Origin: JBBQIY01 sp964618405
GTDB lineage: Bacteria > Verrucomicrobiota > Kiritimatiellia > RFP12 > UBA3636
Assembly (NCBI GenBank): GCA_964618405.1
Contig: CAZUAY010000255.1
Span: 1 to 5,712 of the forward strand
Reading direction: 5' to 3'
Length of the DNA: 5,712 nucleotides
Shown here in pieces: positions 1-5,640 of the stretch. Position numbers and translations under genes: made by a program. Each line of letters opens with the position of its first letter. The stretch's first letter is position 1. Under the pieces are notes generated by a model. It was not told the DNA's origin and ran no database searches. It was given only the letters and a program-made list of their open reading frames with translations.

Positions 1-11
1 GTTTGCTTCGC

Positions 12-40
12 TCGTCTGCCGTTCCTGCACAGGCAGGCGA
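12..40. repeat. Hairpin-forming inverted repeat at window start
   Basis: Bases 12-20 (TCGTCTGCC) pair with 32-40 (GGCAGGCGA) over nine positions, with one G-T wobble and an 11-base loop. The loop and right arm contain a competing smaller palindrome, CCTGCACAGG (24-33). No run of T follows, so it does not look like an intrinsic terminator on this strand. It may be part of a dispersed intergenic repeat or the end of an upstream element. The window starts too close to decide. Confidence 0.35.
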
Positions 41-51
41 CTTCGCGGAGG

Positions 52-88
52 CACGACAAAGTTTGAGAAAAAGTTCACGACAAAGTTT
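52..88. repeat. 13-bp direct repeat, two copies
   Basis: CACGACAAAGTTT occurs exactly at 52-64 and again at 76-88, one copy every 24 bases. The spacer and the following bases also share AAAAAGTT (68-75 and 99-106). The stretch is AT-rich and is followed by a weak A/T hairpin (86-90 with 99-103). Two copies are too few for a tandem array. It could be a pair of protein-binding sites for an upstream function, or the remains of a repeat. Confidence 0.4.
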
Positions 89-164
89 TTTGGGATGCAA
101 AAAGTTGTCCCATCGTTTTTTAGCGGTGCCGCCGCGCGGGGGGCGTGTCTCTCTGTTTTAGTGG

Positions 165-221
165 TGCTTCTTGGTAGTCGGTCAGGCACAGCCCCTGTGC
201 CTGACCGATTACTGCTTCTTG
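165..221. mobile_element. 39-bp palindromic insertion-like element with 9-bp flanking repeats
   Basis: Bases 174-191 (GTAGTCGGTCAGGCACAG) and 195-212 form inverted arms that match at 17 of 18 positions; the exception (177/209) is a G-T wobble. The loop is the three bases CCC. The 9-bp sequence TGCTTCTTG sits directly outside both arms, at 165-173 and 213-221, with no gap on either side. An inverted-repeat core abutting a perfect direct repeat on both ends is the layout left by a transposition event with target duplication. It carries no gene, so it would be a very small non-autonomous element, or a REP-like palindrome moved by an enzyme elsewhere. On RNA it would fold into a strong hairpin. 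It could also work as a transcription attenuator or terminator for upstream transcription, although no T-run follows. The geometry is seen directly; mobility is inferred. Confidence 0.55.
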
Positions 222-227
222 CAAGAA
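216..227. promoter_or_regulatory. Perfect 12-bp palindrome, possible operator
   Basis: TTCTTGCAAGAA is a perfect palindrome ending five bases before the proposed -35 box, that is about -51 to -40 from the expected transcription start. This is a common place for an activator dimer to bind. Its left half overlaps the right-hand flanking repeat of the adjacent palindromic element. If that element was inserted, the ancestral site would have been this same palindrome. No regulator gene is present in the window to pair with it. Confidence 0.35.
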
Positions 228-232
228 TACGC

Positions 233-260
233 TTGCTGTTCCGATTGAGCATGTTACAAT
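233..260 (+). promoter_or_regulatory. Probable sigma70-type promoter of the operon
   Basis: A -10 box TACAAT (255-260, five of six consensus bases) is preceded by TG at 252-253, giving an extended -10. A weak -35 box TTGCTG (233-238) sits 16 bases upstream, and an extended -10 commonly compensates for a poor -35. Transcription would begin near 267-271, leaving a leader of about 50 bases before the first start codon at 319. The short palindrome ACAATTGT (256-263) overlaps the -10 box and could be a repressor half of the control, though eight bases is little to go on. Confidence 0.5.
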
Positions 261-307
261 TGTTCTTTTTAAGTCATGAGTGGCGGGAACGCTTCTATTC
301 AAAAGGC

Positions 308-316
308 AAGGAAAGG
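308..316 (+). promoter_or_regulatory. Ribosome binding site deciding the first start
   Basis: AAGGAAAGG ends two bases before the ATG at 319, with its AAGGA core six bases away. It fixes 319 as the start in place of the in-frame ATG at 280, which has no purine-rich sequence at the right distance and would add thirteen residues ahead of the conserved first beta strand. Confidence 0.75.
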
Positions 317-318
317 TT

Positions 319-1371
319 ATGATCGGTTATCGTGTCGTTTTCGAAGACATCGGAAAAGCAGCCTTGACGACGTTCGACGTTCAGCAACCGAGAGCAGGCG
401 AGGTCTTGATAGAGAATGAGTTCACCGTCGTTAGCGCGGGCACCGAACGCGCTAATTTGGTGAACATGCCGAACACAGGGCCAAGTAATGCCTCGGATTT
501 TCGGACTGTAGCGGCTCCGAATGCGTCAGAAAAATTTCCGTATTACCCGGGTTATTGTGGAATCGGGAAAGTGCTAGCCATTGGCGAGGGTGTTGACAAC
601 GTAAAAGTCGGAACCCGTGTTTTGGCTGCTTGGTCGGGACATCGCTCTCACGTGATTCAACTTGCAGCCACGCTGACTGTGGTTGAAGACGCAAGCATTA
701 ATTCTCTAGACGCTGCCTTTATTGTGATTGCAGCGTTTGGGTTACAAGGCGTGCGCAAATTGCGACTTGAAATCGGTGAGTCGGCGATGGTCATCGGTCT
801 CGGCCTTTTAGGCATCTTCGCGGTTCAGGCGGCTGCTTTAAGCGGTGCCGTCCCAGTCATCGTATCCGATTTTGATAAAAAACGTCGTGATCTGGCCTTG
901 ACTCTCGGGGCCGACTACGCATTCTCACCAGAGGAAGAAAATTTACCTGAGAAGATCCGGGAGATCACTTACGGCAGTGGCGTCAACGGTGTTGTTGAGG
1001 TTACGGGTTCTGCGAAGGCCCTTCAGCAGGCTTTAACCTACGTAGCACGTGAAGGCCGCGTAAGCCTTTTAGGTTGCACACGCGTTTCAGATGCTCCCAT
1101 TGACTTCTATCAATACGTCCATCAACGTGGTGTCTCACTAATTGGTGCTCACACATTTGTTCGCCCGAAGCAGGAGTCGAAACCCGGCTATTGGACGGAA
1201 AAGGACGATTTTCGCACTTTACTTGCACTTCTCTCAAGAAAAAAGTTGCAAGTGCGTCCCATGATTTCGGAAATTGTTTCTCCGGCAGAGGCGGCTGCGG
1301 TCTATAAAAAACTCGCTAAAAATGAACACCCTCCTCTCGGAATTGTTTTCGATTGGAATCAGATCAAATAA
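319..1371 (+). CDS. Medium-chain dehydrogenase, SAGTE type, without zinc ligands
   Basis: The product is a 350-residue medium-chain dehydrogenase/reductase, cytosolic and NAD(H)-dependent by its features. The N-terminal GroES-like domain covers about 1-125 and the Rossmann domain about 150-290. The nucleotide loop is GLGLLG (160-165), and Asp184 ends the second Rossmann strand, which favours NAD over NADP. The normal catalytic zinc site is missing: the usual Cys-Gly-Thr-Asp region reads SAGTE (39-43), the usual Gly-His-Glu reads PGYC (77-80), and the four-cysteine structural zinc lobe is absent. This resembles the dehydrogenase group often annotated as 'zinc-binding alcohol dehydrogenase' or BchC-like, and the N-terminal half of bi-domain oxidoreductases that carry a Gfo/Idh/MocA half behind it. 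Here a separate Gfo/Idh/MocA gene starts 25 bases downstream. The start at 319 has a strong ribosome binding site. The family is certain; the substrate is unknown, perhaps a sugar or polyol. Confidence 0.9.
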   Translation: MIGYRVVFEDIGKAALTTFDVQQPRAGEVLIENEFTVVSAGTERANLVNMPNTGPSNASDFRTVAAPNASEKFPYYPGYCGIGKVLAIGEGVDNVKVGTRVLAAWSGHRSHVIQLAATLTVVEDASINSLDAAFIVIAAFGLQGVRKLRLEIGESAMVIGLGLLGIFAVQAAALSGAVPVIVSDFDKKRRDLALTLGADYAFSPEEENLPEKIREITYGSGVNGVVEVTGSAKALQQALTYVAREGRVSLLGCTRVSDAPIDFYQYVHQRGVSLIGAHTFVRPKQESKPGYWTEKDDFRTLLALLSRKKLQVRPMISEIVSPAEAAAVYKKLAKNEHPPLGIVFDWNQIK

Positions 1372-1383
1372 TCAATCTATCAC

Positions 1384-1388
1384 AGGAA
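1384..1388 (+). promoter_or_regulatory. Ribosome binding site deciding the second start
   Basis: AGGAA lies eight bases before the ATG at 1397. It supports this start over the in-frame ATG at 1274 (and the one at 1322), which lie inside the preceding gene and would add up to 41 residues with no family resemblance. Confidence 0.75.
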
Positions 1389-1396
1389 TTCAAATA

Positions 1397-2455
1397 ATGA
1401 AAAAGATAAATTTCGGTATTTGGGGATTCGGACGCATGGGAGTCGAGCACGGTAAATTTTACGCCATGGAAAAGGATAGGTTTAAGCTTGTTGCGGCTTG
1501 CGATACGGATGCGAAAAGGCTTGAACGCGCCAAAGCCGAGTATTCGTGTGCAGTCTATAGCGATTCGCAAAAGTTCTTAGCTGATCCTGATATGGAACTC
1601 GTGGTGATCTCAACCTTGTCGCTCGACCACACGCGTCATGCCGTGCAAGCGCTGGAAAGCGGGAAACTTGTTCTACTCGACAAGCCAATTTCCATAACAG
1701 ACGAAGAACTTGAAACCTTGCGCCGTGCGGACAAAGAACATCCGGGGAAATTGTTTGTCTTGCATAATATCCGCTTTGAGACCGTGTTCGAAGCTGTTCA
1801 AGAAGCACTTGCGCAAGGGCTGCTTGGAGAAATTAATCTGATCAAGTTACGCAGACACCTCCGTGGGCATTATTGTCGTTCCGATTGGCAAACCTTACTC
1901 AACTATGGCGGTGGACTGCTCAACAACTGGGGCAACCACGAAATCGACCACGCCGTGCAGTTGCTCGGTTCTCATGCAGTAGATGTCTGGAGTCAGTTGT
2001 GGCACATCAGCGCAGGCGGAAATGGCGACGACCATGTAAAAATCCTCCTTAAAGGCGAGAATGGACGCGTGGCCGATCTTGAAATCAGCTACAGCGTCGC
2101 CTTGCCTGAACCCTATTGCACAGTCTACGGACAACGAGGCACGCTCATTGCGACGGAAAACGAGGTGCATGTCCGGTATATTGATCCTGAATTCGAGATC
2201 CCGAAAATCGCTATCGAAACCGATACCGCTGCTTATTCGAATCGTCTCGAGAAAGAGATTCCCTGGTTGGAAAAGACCCTCAAGGTCGAGACGGCAGAGA
2301 TGTGGGAATATATGGATCGCAAGCTGATCAAACATCTCTACGACGCCGTCAGAAAAGGCATTCCATCCCCCATCAAAAACAGCGATGCGTTCGAGACCAT
2401 CCGGATTATCCAAACGGTTAAGAAGCAGAACCCTCAGTTCGCCTGGATCGTGTAG
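1397..2455 (+). CDS. Gfo/Idh/MocA family oxidoreductase (first of three)
   Basis: The product is a 352-residue NAD-dependent dehydrogenase, probably acting on a sugar, cyclitol or sugar derivative. The N-terminal Rossmann domain (about 1-120) opens with GFGRMG at 10-15, and Asp36 ends the second strand, suggesting NAD. The family's EKP signature appears as DKP (95-97), keeping the catalytic Lys96. The C-terminal alpha/beta domain (about 125-350) holds GGGLLNNWGNHEID at 171-184, with the conserved His181 and Asp184. The acidic residue expected four positions before the histidine is Asn177. Length is normal for the family. The gene starts 25 bases after the zinc-less dehydrogenase and 21 bases before the next Gfo/Idh/MocA gene, so it is probably cotranscribed with both. 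It is only distantly similar to the other two Gfo/Idh/MocA genes here, which suggests different substrates or steps rather than recent duplication. The exact reaction cannot be read from the sequence. Confidence 0.92.
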   Translation: MKKINFGIWGFGRMGVEHGKFYAMEKDRFKLVAACDTDAKRLERAKAEYSCAVYSDSQKFLADPDMELVVISTLSLDHTRHAVQALESGKLVLLDKPISITDEELETLRRADKEHPGKLFVLHNIRFETVFEAVQEALAQGLLGEINLIKLRRHLRGHYCRSDWQTLLNYGGGLLNNWGNHEIDHAVQLLGSHAVDVWSQLWHISAGGNGDDHVKILLKGENGRVADLEISYSVALPEPYCTVYGQRGTLIATENEVHVRYIDPEFEIPKIAIETDTAAYSNRLEKEIPWLEKTLKVETAEMWEYMDRKLIKHLYDAVRKGIPSPIKNSDAFETIRIIQTVKKQNPQFAWIV

Positions 2456-2476
2456 CAAAGACAGTCAAGGAAAGCC

Positions 2477-3499
2477 ATGACGAACAAAATAAAGATCGGC
2501 CAAATCGGCATTTGCCATGAACATGCTTCGGGGAAGATGAACACACTACGGCTGCACCCAGAAATTTTTGAGATTGTCGGGGTGGTAGATGACCGGATGT
2601 CAGCGGCAGCAAAATTCGCTGGAAGCGATCTAAAGCCCTACGAAGGCTTGAACTGGATGACGGAGGAGGAACTTTTCAATACGCCGGGACTTGAGGCAGT
2701 GACCGTCGAGGTGCCGAATCTCGAGCTCGTGTTGACGGCGCGTCGTTGTCTGGAACACAACCTGCCCATCCACATGGACAAGCCTGGTGGTGATGATTAC
2801 CAGGCGTTCTGTCAATTGCGGCAGGACTACGAGGCTCAAGCCCTTCCCTTCCAGATGGGTTACATGTTTCGTGGCAATCCTGCATTCAACTGGATTCGCA
2901 AAGCGGTGGAAAAAGGGTGGCTAGGAGATGTTTTTGAAATTCAGGCGAACATGAGCCACAACTACGGCGGCGAAGCTTATCAGGAATACATTGGCAAATT
3001 CCCAGGCGGAATCATGTTCAATCTGGGCTGTCACCTCATTGATTTTGTGGTGGCGGTGCTGGGGCGTCCGACTGCGGTCACGCCGTTTTTGAAGTCGACA
3101 AGAGACGTGTCTCCCCACATTATGAACAACGGCGTGGCGATAATCGAATACCCCCACACCACGGTGACGCTGCGGGCGTGTAGCAAGGAGCCCGGCGGAC
3201 TGGAACGCCGCCGCCTGAAGATATGTGGAACGCAAGGGGTCGTTGATCTGTGTCCGCTCGAGCGTTTTGACGGCAAGCCACTTCAGATGGAGGTGGTTTT
3301 GCGCGAAGGTAATGAGGAATACGAAGCCGGAACACAGATGCTCGAATTTGGCCCCGTAAACGACCGCTACGAAAGCGAGCTGGAGAAATTTGCGCGATTC
3401 ATTACTGGCGAGGCGGAGAATCCCTACGGTTGCGCACATGACTGCCTCGTTGAGGAAGTGCTGCTTGCCGCCTCGGGATACACCGCATGGAAAATGTAA
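2477..3499 (+). CDS. Gfo/Idh/MocA family oxidoreductase (second) with atypical Rossmann loop
   Basis: The product is a 340-residue member of the Gfo/Idh/MocA dehydrogenases. The usual Gly-x-Gly-x-x-Gly loop is replaced by G8-Q-I-G11-I-C-H-E-H-A-S-G-K (8-20), an unusual His-rich loop that I associate with a subgroup of environmental and PVC-type bacteria. Asp38 and Asp39 end the second strand, consistent with NAD. DKPGG at 101-105 keeps the catalytic Lys102, and YMFRGNPAF (129-137) follows at the start of the C-terminal domain. The substrate motif GGIMFNLGCHLID (177-189) keeps His186 and Asp189 but has Asn182 where an Asp is typical. AAGGAAAG (2467-2474) is a close, strong ribosome binding site for the ATG at 2477. 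The gene lies third in the operon, 16 bases before the quinone-reductase-like gene. It is probably a sugar or sugar-acid dehydrogenase; the substrate is unknown, and a reduced or altered activity is possible given the loop. Confidence 0.9.
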   Translation: MTNKIKIGQIGICHEHASGKMNTLRLHPEIFEIVGVVDDRMSAAAKFAGSDLKPYEGLNWMTEEELFNTPGLEAVTVEVPNLELVLTARRCLEHNLPIHMDKPGGDDYQAFCQLRQDYEAQALPFQMGYMFRGNPAFNWIRKAVEKGWLGDVFEIQANMSHNYGGEAYQEYIGKFPGGIMFNLGCHLIDFVVAVLGRPTAVTPFLKSTRDVSPHIMNNGVAIIEYPHTTVTLRACSKEPGGLERRRLKICGTQGVVDLCPLERFDGKPLQMEVVLREGNEEYEAGTQMLEFGPVNDRYESELEKFARFITGEAENPYGCAHDCLVEEVLLAASGYTAWKM

Positions 3500-3515
3500 A
3501 TAGGAACCCGATAAC

Positions 3516-4472
3516 ATGCATGCAATAATTACAACTGAGAACAAACAACTCGTCTGGAGCGAAGTTCCAGATCCTGTCCGCAAGGACGAAGAAGTCGTCA
3601 TCGACATTCACGCCGCCGCACTAAACCGCGCCGATTTGATGCAGCGGGACGGGAATTACCCACCGCCGCCGGACTGGCCCGAGTGGATGGGGCTGGAAGT
3701 CTCTGGCGTTATTGCGGCTGCTCCAGAAGGCGGTCGATGGAAGATTGGTGACAAGGTCTGCGCGTTGCTCGGCGGCGGCGGCTACGCTGAACAGGTCGCC
3801 GTGCCAGCGGACATGGTGCTACCGATTCCCACCGGACTGTCTTTTGCTGAGGCGGCAGCTATTCCAGAGGCTTTTGCAACATCGTATTTGAACCTCTGCC
3901 TAGAAGGTGGCATGAAGGCCGGAGACACGGTCTTTATTCAGGCGGGTGCCAGTGGACTCGGCATGGCGGCGATCCAGCTTGCCAAGATAATCGGTGCCAA
4001 GGTCGTAACAACAGTCGGCTCTGATGAAAAAGCGGCGTTTGTGACGCACCTCGGCGCGGACATCGTGATCAACCATCGGAAAGAAGATGTGGCGTCCGTA
4101 CTAGCACAACATCCGGTTGATGTCGCCATGGACTGCGTGGCAGGGTCTAAACTCGGCCCCTGTCTGGCGACGATGGCGCGTGGCGGACGCTGGATCGTCA
4201 TTGCGACGATGGGTGGGCCGATGGCTGACATCAATATGAACGATTTCTTCAGGCGCGGTGTCAAGCTGATCGGCAGCACCTTACGGAGCCGTCCTTCGGC
4301 TGTAAAAGCACAAATCCTTGCGGGACTTGAATCGTCCCTGTGGCCTGCATTCGCTTCTGGCACAATCAAGGTTGTGATTCACAAAACAGTGCCGATCACC
4401 GAAGCAGAAGCGGCACATGCCATCCTGCAAAGGCAAGAGAACATCGGCAAAGTCGTTTTGATTGTTAAATAG
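3516..4472 (+). CDS. NADPH:quinone/enone oxidoreductase, PIG3 (TP53I3) type
   Basis: The product is a 318-residue zinc-independent medium-chain reductase of the quinone oxidoreductase group, closest in motif pattern to PIG3. These enzymes use NADPH to reduce quinones and alpha,beta-unsaturated carbonyls. Visible hallmarks are NRADLMQRDGNYPPPP (37-52), GLEVSG (59-64), GDKVCALLGGGGYAEQV (78-94), the nucleotide loop GASGLGM (144-150), and GSDEK (168-172) after the second strand with no acidic residue in the position that would favour NAD, consistent with NADPH. STLRSRP (254-260) is also typical. No zinc ligands are present. Length is normal for the family. AGGAA (3502-3506) precedes the ATG at 3516 by nine bases; a second, out-of-frame ATG overlaps at 3520. 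Lying between two Gfo/Idh/MocA genes, it may reduce an enone made in the same pathway instead of acting as a general quinone reductase. The family is firm, the role inferred. Confidence 0.93.
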   Translation: MHAIITTENKQLVWSEVPDPVRKDEEVVIDIHAAALNRADLMQRDGNYPPPPDWPEWMGLEVSGVIAAAPEGGRWKIGDKVCALLGGGGYAEQVAVPADMVLPIPTGLSFAEAAAIPEAFATSYLNLCLEGGMKAGDTVFIQAGASGLGMAAIQLAKIIGAKVVTTVGSDEKAAFVTHLGADIVINHRKEDVASVLAQHPVDVAMDCVAGSKLGPCLATMARGGRWIVIATMGGPMADINMNDFFRRGVKLIGSTLRSRPSAVKAQILAGLESSLWPAFASGTIKVVIHKTVPITEAEAAHAILQRQENIGKVVLIVK

Positions 4473-4480
4473 GCAACGAG
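4471..4480 (+). promoter_or_regulatory. Weak ribosome binding region of the last gene
   Basis: AGGCAACGAG overlaps the stop codon of the preceding gene and contains only short purine matches (AGG, GAG) before the ATG at 4486. It is clearly poorer than the sites of the other four genes, so expression of the last gene may rely on ribosomes finishing the gene before it. Confidence 0.4.
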
Positions 4481-4485
4481 TGAAC

Positions 4486-5640
4486 ATGAGCAAAATCTGG
4501 AAAATAGGAATCGTTAAAGACACCTCAAAACCTATGTTGGGTCTCCATGGACTGCATGTGGCATTTCGTGGACTGCCGGGTGTCGAGGTCGTGGCTCATG
4601 TCGATTCTAATTCTGCGGACATTGAAAAGAAAATGTCCTTTACGCAAGCGAAACGGCATTATACAGATTACCTTGAAATGCTCGATACGGAGAAGCCCGA
4701 TATCGTCGTGCTCTGCTCCCGACATCCCGGTGATCACCTTGCCCAGATCAAGGCCGCCGCCGAAAGGGGATGCCATCTTTATTGCGAGAAACCCATGACG
4801 GCAGATTTGCGTGAAGCCGATGAAATTGTGGGCCTCGTCGAAAGGAATCACGTCAAGCTTTGTGTGGCCCATCCCGCACGGTACGCGCTTGCTTATCGGA
4901 CCCTGAAGCGCCTGATCGACAGCGGAGAAATCGGGACCCCGTTTACCGCATACGGCAGAGGCAAATGCGATCATCGTGGTGGTGGAGAGGATTTGATGGT
5001 GCTGGGGACGCATATCCTCGATCTGCAAGTCTTCCTCTTTGGGGCTCCAGCCCGTGTTTGGGCCGATGTGAAAGCGAACGGAAAACCTATTGTTGCAGGC
5101 GAGCTGAAAACAACGGTGGAACCGATTGGTCCGACGGCAGGCGACGAAATTTATGCGTGCTTTAATTTTCCGAACGGCGTTCGTGGCATTTTCGAGAGTC
5201 GGCGGGGACTCCCCGGTTCTGCCGATGGCATTGTGCAAATGGGACTCACGGTTGTCGGCTCTAAGGGAGCGATTTCGATGCGCTTCAACGATGCCGCCAA
5301 GCCTGTTTGCAAGCTCGGTATCAGCCGATGGCTCGGCCCACTTGAAGACGGCATTGAATTTCAAGAAGTTCCGTTGACCGAGACGCGAAGTATCCCCGGG
5401 GCGGAACCACTCGATTTTACGCTCTGGGGACAACCTGATATCCCATACAGTTTTTTTCTTGAAAGTAACCGGTTTGCTGTTTGGGATTTGATGGCGGCCA
5501 TTCAGGAAGATCGTCAGCCCGTCTCCAACGTCTTCAATGCAAGGACGACACTGGAAATGATCTATGGCATCTACACCTCAAGTCTGTCCAAGCAAGAGAT
5601 TGAAATTCCGCTTGCCGATCAGTCTATTTCCTTCAAATAA
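4486..5640 (+). CDS. Gfo/Idh/MocA family oxidoreductase (third), longer and divergent
   Basis: The product is a 384-residue Gfo/Idh/MocA oxidoreductase, longer than the other two here. The N-terminus lacks the glycine-rich loop; it reads GIVKDTSKP (8-16) followed by LHGLHVAFRGLPGVEVVAHVD (20-40), with Asp40 ending the second strand. EKP (101-103) supplies the catalytic Lys102, and AHPARY (128-133) begins the C-terminal domain. The motif GGEDLMVLGTHILD (166-179) keeps His176 and Asp179, but the residue four before His176 is Val172 and the nearest acidic residues move to Glu168 and Asp169. The C-terminal part (about 300-384) includes an aromatic-rich segment near 310-333. The start at 4486 has only a weak ribosome binding site (AGG at 4471-4473, GAG at 4478-4480); a GTG at 4480 or ATG at 4462 in the same frame are less likely. 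With a 13-base gap after the reductase gene, translation may depend on coupling to it. The substrate is unknown. Confidence 0.9.
   Translation: MSKIWKIGIVKDTSKPMLGLHGLHVAFRGLPGVEVVAHVDSNSADIEKKMSFTQAKRHYTDYLEMLDTEKPDIVVLCSRHPGDHLAQIKAAAERGCHLYCEKPMTADLREADEIVGLVERNHVKLCVAHPARYALAYRTLKRLIDSGEIGTPFTAYGRGKCDHRGGGEDLMVLGTHILDLQVFLFGAPARVWADVKANGKPIVAGELKTTVEPIGPTAGDEIYACFNFPNGVRGIFESRRGLPGSADGIVQMGLTVVGSKGAISMRFNDAAKPVCKLGISRWLGPLEDGIEFQEVPLTETRSIPGAEPLDFTLWGQPDIPYSFFLESNRFAVWDLMAAIQEDRQPVSNVFNARTTLEMIYGIYTSSLSKQEIEIPLADQSISFK

Larger units (their letters stand above)
1..318. other. Leader region without a convincing gene
   Basis: This stretch precedes the first gene and holds repeats and signals rather than a recognisable gene. 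In order it contains a hairpin (12-40), a 13-bp direct repeat (52-64 and 76-88), a GC-rich patch around 123-146, a palindromic insertion-like element with flanking direct repeats (165-221), a 12-bp palindrome (216-227), a promoter (233-260) and the ribosome binding site of the first gene (308-316). One forward frame stays open from base 2 to 322. Its predicted product is rich in Arg, Leu and Phe and resembles no family I know, and the promoter and palindromes lie inside it, so I do not call it a gene. No end of an upstream gene can be recognised. Confidence 0.6.

Noticed and set aside
123..160. GC-rich patch followed by a T-containing stretch as a terminator
   Set aside because: The best pairing (GCGG with CCGC) leaves a two-base loop, and no run of T follows directly, so there is no sound terminator hairpin.
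280..318. Earlier in-frame ATG for the first gene
   Set aside because: There is no ribosome binding site at 280, while AAGGAAAGG directly precedes the ATG at 319, which matches where the family's first strand begins.
1274..1396. N-terminal extension of the second gene from an upstream in-frame ATG
   Set aside because: It would overlap the first gene by about 100 bases and add unrelated residues; AGGAA at 1384-1388 points to the ATG at 1397.
1895..2458. Minus-strand open frame of 187 codons opposite the second gene
   Set aside because: The plus strand encodes the conserved catalytic motif of the dehydrogenase here, and the antisense product has no domain.
2921..3607. Minus-strand open frame of 228 codons across the third and fourth genes
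   Set aside because: It crosses the junction of two well-supported plus-strand genes, and its predicted product resembles no protein family.
4525..5433. Long minus-strand open frame (302 codons) opposite the last gene
   Set aside because: It lies wholly opposite a gene with clear Gfo/Idh/MocA motifs, shows no recognisable domain, and is a by-product of codon use on the other strand.
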